Shown here in pieces: positions 15,226 through 20,803 of a stretch of 25,089 nucleotides of DNA. The DNA is from Bacteroidales bacterium UBA1064 (lineage in GTDB: Bacteria; Bacteroidota; Bacteroidia; Bacteroidales; Tenuifilaceae): contig DCDD01000108.1 of the NCBI GenBank assembly GCA_002316235.1, forward strand, positions 1 to 25,089, written 5' to 3'. The notes beneath the pieces are model-generated. The model had not been told where the DNA came from and did no database searches. It was given only the letters and a program-made list of their open reading frames with translations. A program made the position numbers and the translations under genes. The first letter of the stretch is position 1. Each line of letters begins with the position of its first letter.

Positions 15226-18200
15226 CTACACTTTAGAAAGATAAAATAGAACCTTTTTTTTCAAATCGGCGGGTTTGAAGGGTTTTAGAATAAAATCGTT
15301 CATGCCGATGCTGAAAATTTTTCGTTTCACATCGAGCATTGCCGATGCGCTCAGGGCGATTATGGGAACCGAATTGTTGGTTTTTCCTTTTAACCTTCGC
15401 AAGGCTTTTGTAGCCTCATAGCCGTTCATTTCGGGCATTTCCAGGTCCATAAGCACCAGGTCGTAGCGGTTATTTTTAGCCATTTCGAGCGCAACCACTC
15501 CATTCGCAGCGTGGTGGTTGTTAATTCCCCATCCGGTAAGAAATCGCTGAACAATAAGGGTGTTCAACTCGTTATCCTCCACCACAAGAACCAGGTAGCT
15601 TCTGGTGGGGTCAAGCTTGATTTCGGGTGCTTCAGCGGGCTCTGGCGTTTCATGGTAGGGTTCCAAATCAAGTTTTATGCTGAAGTAGAAAGTAGAACCC
15701 TTACCGAATACGCTTTTTAGCCTGATTTGCCCGCCCATAAGATTTACCAAACGGTTTGATATGGCAAGGCCTAGCCCTGTGCCACCGTACTTGCCTACCT
15801 GGTCGTGAACCTGGGTGAACTCGGTAAAAATTTTCTTCTGCTTATCCTTAGGTATTCCAATGCCCGTATCGGTTACTGTAAACTTAACCCAAACCGATTT
15901 TTTAAGCTGCCGTTGAAGCGAAATACTTAAGTCAACGCCTCCATTGGAGGTGAACTTAATGGCGTTACCAACCAGGTTGGTGAGTATTTGGTTAAGGCGT
16001 ACCCTATCGGCTAAAAGCTTATGCGGTATTAAGGGGCTGATGCTACCGGTTAGCTTAATGCCCTTTTGAGCCGCCAGCTGCGCATAAGAGCTCAATATTC
16101 CGGCGTGAAGCGAGTGAATGTCGGTTTCATTTATAAGGAGATCTACCCGTTCTGCCTCTATCTTGCTGAAATCCAGTATGTCGTTTAAAAGGGTAAGGAG
16201 GTTTTCGGCAGAAAATTTAAGGGCGTTCAGGTTTACCAGCTGGCTGGTTGCAGGATTTTCCTCCAGCAGGATGTTGGTCATCCCAATAATGGCGTTCATG
16301 GGTGTTCGTATCTCATGACTCATGGTCGAAAGAAACCGCTCCTTGGCACGGCCTGCCGCTTCAGCTTGCTCCTTAGCCTTAAGCAGTTCGGCTTCCTGTT
16401 GCTTTTGCATGGTTATGTCAACCATCACGCCAATATACCTGTACTTGCTTTTGCTGAGCTTTACTCGTCGAACATGGGTTAGGGTGGGGAAGGTGGTTTT
16501 ATCACGGCGTTGAGCAAGCAGCTCGGCCGACTGCTGCTGCCCATTTTGGGCCGATTTGGCCAGGTGGTTTGTTAGCTTGTCATGCTCGGAGGCCATAAAT
16601 AGGTCGTGAATTTTGAGGCTAGCCGGCAGTTTCCGCTTGCTGAATCCGAATGCTTCAAGAAGGTTGTTGTTGGTAAAAACTATTACCTGCCTGTCGTTAG
16701 CTTCGAAAACCATTTCGGGCAGCAGCTCGGAGAATGTCCGGAAACGCTGTTCGCTCTCCAGAAGCTTGCTCTCCTTGCTTTGCCCCTCAAGTGCTGCGGT
16801 TAGTATTGATGAAAACGTAAGCATGAACTCCCTGTTGTTGCCGGTAGTCTGAGGGTTGTAGCTGGAGTACTCAACTCCTATAAAACCTATACAGCAACCC
16901 TCGCTGATGAGCGGATAGATGAATAGATTTTTTGCAGACAGGGCTTTGCTAAGCGAATTCACCGACGGTTCTTCGGTGGAGCAAATGTCAGCTACCAGTT
17001 GGCTGGTTTGGTTTAAATGGTCGAAAATTGCAGGAGAATACTTATCAAGTGAGCTAATCAGCGCATCCTGGTCTAAGTTGGCTGTGCTGTCGTGCCACTC
17101 GAAAACCTTTGGGGAAGGCGTGGTTGAATGAATACGTTCAACAATAAAAGCCCGTTTGAGTTTTAGCAACCCGGAAACCTTTTGCAGGGATTGGTTTAAT
17201 TTGGTCTCGAACTTTACGCCGGTGTTGAACAGGTATGAAATTTCGGTTAGGAATTTTTGTCGTTCCAGATTTTGCTCAATTTGCAGCCTAATCAGCTTTT
17301 GATCGGTAATTATTCGGGCTAAGCCAGTAGTGGCAATCACTTCATTCTCCGCGTTAATAACGGGGGTAACAAAGTGCTCCCACCACTCTTCCTGCAGGTC
17401 GTTTTTTTCAAAAGCCTCCCACGATAATGATTTTTTAGCTTTAGCTGCTTCCACCTCATGCTTTCGGAGATTGGCTGAGTGGGCTTTAGCCCAGAAATCG
17501 CCATGTTTTTTCCCGAGAACCCTACCCTCGTCGGTGTTAAAGAAACTGGTAAAAGATTTGTTTACCAGGAGGTAGCGACCTTTGTTGTCGGCGAGCCAGG
17601 CAATGAATGGCAGGTTATCGAGTATTCCCTTTAGCTGTATCCTGCTGTTGGTTATTTCCTCCTCCATCCGCTTGCGCTCGGTGATGTCGTTCATGGCAAT
17701 CATGATGCAGTCATTTTCCTGAATGCTGATAACCTCGGCCGAAAGCAGCAGGGTTAACTCCTCGCCCCTTTGGTTACTAATGCCAACTTCCACATTGTTT
17801 ACCTTACCCTTTTCCCTGATCTGTGCCAAGAGCTGGTTAAGCCTATTTACATCAGAGTATATTTTTTGATCGTGTAGGGATTGGCCAATCACCTCATCGC
17901 GTTTAAGTCCTGTTTTTTGGAGGAAAGCTTCATTAACATCCAGGTATGTTCCGCCATCCATGGTGCATATAGCCATCATAACGGCACCGGTGTTGAAAGC
18001 TTTCGAGAACTTTTCCTCCGATGCTTTCACCTCGCGTTCGGCCTCAATACGGGGGGTGATATCCTGGGCAATGGCAAATATGGAAGCCTTTCTTTTCCAC
18101 ATTCCTTTAACCATTCTAACCTCAACTGGAATTCTATACCCGCTTTTAGCCAGCAGGAAGGATGAGTAGGAGCAGTGGGTGCCAGCAAATACTCCTAAAA

Positions 18201-18840
18201 GTAAACTCCTAACAGTTGACCTATCGCTTGGAGCATGAAGGTTTACAAATGATTCGAGCAAGAGCTCATGTTCCTGGTATCCAAGCCTGTCAATCACCGC
18301 CCTATTTGCCTGAATGATGTTGTGGTTGTGGTTGAGAACAAAAATAAAATCGCCAAATGTGTTTGCAAGTATGCCGAAATTCTGCTCCAGATCGGCAAGG
18401 TTTTCCTCGGCCTCCTTTTGCTGGGTGATGTCGTAGCTGGTGCATAGCAGCGCCGATTTTCCTTCCCACGCTATTAGCGAGATATGCGACTTTATCCACC
18501 TCAGCTCGTTGTCGCGGGTGAGAATTCTAAGAGTGAAGCTGTTCGACTTGTGCTGCCTGATTTCCTGAAAATCGTTCTGGAATAATATTTTGATTAGCTT
18601 TCTATCCTTGGGATGGACAATGTCCAGGAATAGTATTTCCTTTACCTCCTGTTCGGTGTAGCCCGTTAAGTCGGAAAAACTTTGATTACAAAAGACTACA
18701 CGGAAGCTCTGAACCACGTATATGCTGCTCTCGTTCTGAAGAACCAAGCTTTTCAGCTTGTCGAATTCAACCACTCCTTGCTCCTCGCCGAGAGCGGAGT
18801 CCCTAGCTATACTTTTGGTTTTTGAGGCTTTTTCAACCAT
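15226..18840 (-). CDS. Multi-PAS hybrid sensor histidine kinase with C-terminal receiver
   Basis: This 1204-residue signalling protein has about five PAS-type sensor domains, a GAF-like segment, a kinase core and a receiver. PAS-like blocks lie at about 25-145, 150-270, 275-395, 400-520 and 700-820, several ending in the typical DIT motif (YDITQQKEAEE, NDITERKRMEEE). A GAF-like region lies between (about 540-690). The HisKA domain carries the phospho-accepting His in STMSHEIRTPMNAIIGM (near 840). The ATPase has N box NLVGNAIKFT (near 958), DTGIGIP and GGTGLGLAIS (near 1020). The receiver (about 1085-1200) has VVEDNE, the acceptor Asp in LVLMDLEMPEMNG and Lys in ILKPF. No membrane segment is evident, so it is cytoplasmic. 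The input signal is unknown and no separate output regulator lies nearby. Confidence 0.94.
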   Translation of the reverse strand: MVEKASKTKSIARDSALGEEQGVVEFDKLKSLVLQNESSIYVVQSFRVVFCNQSFSDLTGYTEQEVKEILFLDIVHPKDRKLIKILFQNDFQEIRQHKSNSFTLRILTRDNELRWIKSHISLIAWEGKSALLCTSYDITQQKEAEENLADLEQNFGILANTFGDFIFVLNHNHNIIQANRAVIDRLGYQEHELLLESFVNLHAPSDRSTVRSLLLGVFAGTHCSYSSFLLAKSGYRIPVEVRMVKGMWKRKASIFAIAQDITPRIEAEREVKASEEKFSKAFNTGAVMMAICTMDGGTYLDVNEAFLQKTGLKRDEVIGQSLHDQKIYSDVNRLNQLLAQIREKGKVNNVEVGISNQRGEELTLLLSAEVISIQENDCIMIAMNDITERKRMEEEITNSRIQLKGILDNLPFIAWLADNKGRYLLVNKSFTSFFNTDEGRVLGKKHGDFWAKAHSANLRKHEVEAAKAKKSLSWEAFEKNDLQEEWWEHFVTPVINAENEVIATTGLARIITDQKLIRLQIEQNLERQKFLTEISYLFNTGVKFETKLNQSLQKVSGLLKLKRAFIVERIHSTTPSPKVFEWHDSTANLDQDALISSLDKYSPAIFDHLNQTSQLVADICSTEEPSVNSLSKALSAKNLFIYPLISEGCCIGFIGVEYSSYNPQTTGNNREFMLTFSSILTAALEGQSKESKLLESEQRFRTFSELLPEMVFEANDRQVIVFTNNNLLEAFGFSKRKLPASLKIHDLFMASEHDKLTNHLAKSAQNGQQQSAELLAQRRDKTTFPTLTHVRRVKLSKSKYRYIGVMVDITMQKQQEAELLKAKEQAEAAGRAKERFLSTMSHEIRTPMNAIIGMTNILLEENPATSQLVNLNALKFSAENLLTLLNDILDFSKIEAERVDLLINETDIHSLHAGILSSYAQLAAQKGIKLTGSISPLIPHKLLADRVRLNQILTNLVGNAIKFTSNGGVDLSISLQRQLKKSVWVKFTVTDTGIGIPKDKQKKIFTEFTQVHDQVGKYGGTGLGLAISNRLVNLMGGQIRLKSVFGKGSTFYFSIKLDLEPYHETPEPAEAPEIKLDPTRSYLVLVVEDNELNTLIVQRFLTGWGINNHHAANGVVALEMAKNNRYDLVLMDLEMPEMNGYEATKALRRLKGKTNNSVPIIALSASAMLDVKRKIFSIGMNDFILKPFKPADLKKKVLFYLSKV

Positions 18841-18863
18841 TTAGTGGTTACTAAAAAATTGCC

Positions 18864-18894
18864 AAAAGGTATTAAAAAGTTTGCCAATAGTAAA
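18864..18894 (-). promoter_or_regulatory. Candidate histidine kinase promoter
   Basis: On the minus strand TTTA (18891-18894), a 19-base spacer and TACCTTTT (18864-18871) match the TTTG / TAnnTTTG pattern with one mismatch each, some 24 bases before the kinase ATG. Confidence 0.32.
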
Positions 18895-18954
18895 GAGCAA
18901 TTCCTACATGATCTGAAATTTTTTGATATACTAGGAAAATAGCTTGTTCCTGCG

Positions 18955-18987
18955 TTCGTATGTTGAAATTCCAAAAAGGTATATTTG
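18955..18987 (+). promoter_or_regulatory. Candidate SGNH hydrolase promoter
   Basis: TTCG (18955-18958, one mismatch to TTTG), a 21-base spacer and TATATTTG (18980-18987, exact -7) form a good Bacteroidota promoter. The leader to the ATG at 19177 would be about 180 bases. Confidence 0.48.
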
Positions 18988-18994
18988 TAATGTG

Positions 18995-19009
18995 GAAATG
19001 TTACATTTC
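18995..19009. repeat. Palindrome GAAATGTTACATTTC at the predicted start point
   Basis: Perfect seven-base arms flank a central T. It begins eight bases after the -7 element, so it sits on the expected transcription start, a usual place for a repressor. Confidence 0.42.
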
Positions 19010-19176
19010 AACCCGCGTTCTTATCATCAAATTGGATTCCTATTGCAGAATTATACGTTTTTTCAACGAAATGATTTGTCTCCCTGTTTGCAACATGTTT
19101 CGAATGTGAAAGTTTAACTATAAATATTCAACTTTTTGATACTTGGTAGTGTAACCTTTAGGTGAATTTGATTGGT

Positions 19177-19857
19177 ATGAAAAGATTACTATTCATTTCC
19201 TTGCTGCTTGCAACAGCTGTAGTAGATGTTAAGGCGCAGTATAGCCGTGCTTCATTGTGGACTAGCGACATGGAGAGGTTTGCCAGGGAAGATTCTACCC
19301 ATGGTTGTAAGGCCAACTGTGTGCTATTTGTGGGCAGCTCCACTTTTACCCGATGGACAACCGCTGTAGCCGATTTTCCCGAATCGAACATTCTTAACCG
19401 GGCATTTGGTGGCTCTACTTTGACCGATTTGATTTACTATTTCGACCAGATAGTTTTACCCTACAATCCCTTGCAGGTGGTAATCTATGAAGGCGACAAC
19501 GATTTGGCCGAAACTTCAAAAAGTGTTGGTGAATTTATAGATGATGTTACTACAATAACTCGCTTGGTAAATATTCATTTTCCCCGGGCACAAATACTGC
19601 TGGTATCTATTAAGCTAAGCCCCTCGCGTAAGGAGTATTTTAGTAAGTATCTTAAGGCTAACGAGCTGATGAAACAAATGGCCGACTCTTCAGAATACAT
19701 AGACTTTGTAGATACCTGCACCCCCATGCTGAACCCTGATGGCTCTCCCAACGAGGATTTTTTTGGATCCGATTTGCTCCATCTTAACGAAAAGGGTTAC
19801 TTGCTTTGGAAATCGTTGCTTTACCCTCGGCTTATGAAAGCCGGCCAAAGAGAATAG
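19177..19857 (+). CDS. Exported SGNH/GDSL-family hydrolase
   Basis: This is a secreted esterase or lipase-type hydrolase of the SGNH family; the substrate is unknown, and bacterial members often deacetylate cell-wall or exopolysaccharide sugars. The signal peptide is MKRLLFISLLLATAVVDVKAQ. The four family blocks are present: VLFVGSSTF with nucleophile Ser54, AFGGS (77-80) with oxyanion Gly, the block III GDND (106-109) with Asn108, and DLLHLN with Asp199 and His202. Two cysteines, Cys44 and Cys48, lie near the N-terminus. The frame also opens at GTG 19162, but the signal peptide starts cleanly at ATG 19177, so that start is preferred. It is 226 residues. It is divergent from the histidine kinase and stands upstream of hsp20 with 270 bp between. 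Confidence 0.9.
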   Translation: MKRLLFISLLLATAVVDVKAQYSRASLWTSDMERFAREDSTHGCKANCVLFVGSSTFTRWTTAVADFPESNILNRAFGGSTLTDLIYYFDQIVLPYNPLQVVIYEGDNDLAETSKSVGEFIDDVTTITRLVNIHFPRAQILLVSIKLSPSRKEYFSKYLKANELMKQMADSSEYIDFVDTCTPMLNPDGSPNEDFFGSDLLHLNEKGYLLWKSLLYPRLMKAGQRE

Positions 19858-19883
19858 CTCCTGTTTACAGTGCTCCCCAAAAA

Positions 19884-19899
19884 TCTGCCGCTTGGCAGA
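19884..19899 (-). terminator. Hairpin that fits a minus-strand terminator behind the hydrolase gene
   Basis: TCTGCC (19884-19889) pairs perfectly with GGCAGA (19894-19899) around GCTT. The stem is followed by TTTTT only on the minus strand, so as an intrinsic terminator it would stop antisense transcription heading into the hydrolase gene. On the plus strand there is no T run, but it may still form the 3' end of the hydrolase message. Confidence 0.35.
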
Positions 19900-20008
19900 G
19901 ATTGCCATATTACCAAAGTGTCAATAGCTTAAAACCGGACATGATTTTGTTGAATAGAGGATGCTGGTGCTGACATTTTTCACCTGTGCGCTTTCTCCTT
20001 CTCGCCTT

Positions 20009-20038
20009 GGTGTCAACATGGCAGACAAAGTTGACACC
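20009..20038. repeat. Perfect inverted repeat upstream of hsp20
   Basis: GGTGTCAAC (20009-20017) and GTTGACACC (20030-20038) are perfect nine-base inverted arms around 12 bases. The centre lies about 57 bp upstream of the -12 region of the sigma-54-like promoter. It is not the CIRCE element of HrcA. It may be an activator or repressor site for the heat-shock gene. Confidence 0.5.
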
Positions 20039-20065
20039 ATTCGGTCAAAATGGCGCTTTTTCGTC

Positions 20066-20082
20066 TTGGCATTCAAGTTGAT
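20066..20082 (+). promoter_or_regulatory. Sigma-54-like -24/-12 promoter of hsp20
   Basis: TTGGCATTCAAGTTGAT aligns with the sigma-54 consensus TTGGCAcgNNNNTTGCW at exact spacing, with a perfect -24 TTGGCA half and a -12 half TTGA where TTGC is usual. No TAnnTTTG promoter is seen in this gap, which supports an alternative sigma factor. The leader would be roughly 45 bases. Confidence 0.42.
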
Positions 20083-20127
20083 AGTTAGGTATCAGAGTTT
20101 AAAAATTGAATGTCTAACTTAAAGTAT

Positions 20128-20133
20128 GGAGGG
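20128..20133 (+). promoter_or_regulatory. Shine-Dalgarno GGAGGG deciding the hsp20 start
   Basis: GGAGGG lies seven bases before ATG at 20141 and overlaps the earlier in-frame ATG at 20126. Shine-Dalgarno boxes are rare in this phylum, so it argues that translation starts at 20141. Confidence 0.5.
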
Positions 20134-20140
20134 TAAAGCT

Positions 20141-20572
20141 ATGATGCCGATGATGAGACGTAGAAGCACACTGCCAAGTATCGTTGATGAGTTTTTTGGC
20201 GACGACCTGTGGAACAGGTTCTTTGACGATACCGAAAGTGTTACCGTGCCTTCCGTAAATATTAAGGAAGGTAAAGATGAGTACGCCATAGAGGTTGCTG
20301 CTCCTGGCTTTGACAAAAAGGATTTCCGTATTGACCTGAACAACAACGTTCTTGAAATTTCCAGCGAAAAGGAAGTAAAAGAGGAAAACAAGGACGAAAA
20401 GGTAATGCGTCGGGAGTTTAGGTACTCCTCGTTCAAAAGGACTTTCACCTTGCCCGATACGGTTGATACCGAAAAAATTAAAGCTTCATACAAGGATGGA
20501 ATTTTAAGCATAAGCGTTCCTAAGAAAGATGAAGCAAAAGTTAAACCCACCAAGCAGATAGCCATTTCGTAA
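20141..20572 (+). CDS. Small heat shock protein, Hsp20/alpha-crystallin family
   Basis: This is an ATP-independent holding chaperone that binds unfolding proteins under stress in the cytoplasm. The N-terminal arm (MMPMMRRRSTLPSIVDEFFG) leads to the alpha-crystallin domain (about 35-125), with VPSVNIKEGKDEYAIEVAAPGF at its start, the conserved EFRYSSFKRTFTLPDTVD, and the late strand motif ASYKDGILSISVPK. A short C-terminal tail follows. The in-frame ATG at 20126 would add five residues, but GGAGGG just before 20141 favours the latter, giving 143 residues. The gene is single, has a sigma-54-like promoter and inverted repeat upstream and a strong terminator downstream, so it is a separately controlled transcription unit, as expected for a stress gene. 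Confidence 0.94.
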   Translation: MMPMMRRRSTLPSIVDEFFGDDLWNRFFDDTESVTVPSVNIKEGKDEYAIEVAAPGFDKKDFRIDLNNNVLEISSEKEVKEENKDEKVMRREFRYSSFKRTFTLPDTVDTEKIKASYKDGILSISVPKKDEAKVKPTKQIAIS

Positions 20573-20583
20573 CCTCTGTTGGC

Positions 20584-20621
20584 AACAAAAAAACCCGGCT
20601 CTAAGTCCGGGTTTTTTTGTT
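20584..20621 (+). terminator. Rho-independent terminator of hsp20
   Basis: AACAAAAAAACCCGG (20584-20598) pairs perfectly over 15 bases with CCGGGTTTTTTTGTT (20607-20621), a GC-capped stem with a run of seven T. It starts 12 bases past the hsp20 stop. Confidence 0.93.
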
Positions 20622-20803
20622 ATTTACCCACCCTTTTTCCTACCAGCTTATAGTAGCATGTTTTAGCTTCGACTCCCTTCCATCGGCACTATTCATTCAT
20701 TATAGTTCCAGCCATTAAGGCATAGCAAAAGGCTATAAATGAGTAGGGTAACAATCTCACCTAAAGTTGCTATATTCGCATCGGGACCGAAAGCTAATAC
20801 CAC

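Larger units (their letters stand above)
18841..19176. other. Divergent control region between histidine kinase and SGNH hydrolase
   Basis: These 336 bases lie between two genes reading outward. They hold a candidate minus-strand promoter for the kinase (18864-18894), a direct repeat TTGCCAA (18859-18865 and 18881-18887), a good plus-strand promoter (18955-18987) and a palindrome just after it (18995-19009). From about 19010 to 19176 the AT-rich leader of the hydrolase shows no clear structure and no small gene. Confidence 0.5.

Noticed and set aside
19096..19112. TGTTTCGAATGTGAAAG as a possible parS site
   Set aside because: It resembles the parS outer bases but lacks the central CACGTG and has the wrong length. 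No parS-like 16-mer was found by eye anywhere in the window.
19162..19176. Upstream GTG start for the SGNH hydrolase
   Set aside because: It would add MNLIG before a signal peptide that begins cleanly at ATG 19177.
20018..20036. Second sigma-54-like site TGGCAGACAAAGTTGA inside the inverted repeat
   Set aside because: The halves are one base too far apart for a -24/-12 promoter.
20009..20038. CIRCE element for HrcA
   Set aside because: The arms GGTGTCAAC/GTTGACACC with a 12-base spacer do not match TTAGCACTC-N9-GAGTGCTAA.
20119..20565. 148-codon open frame antisense to hsp20
   Set aside because: It mirrors hsp20 almost exactly; the alpha-crystallin reading is unmistakable, so this is a shadow.
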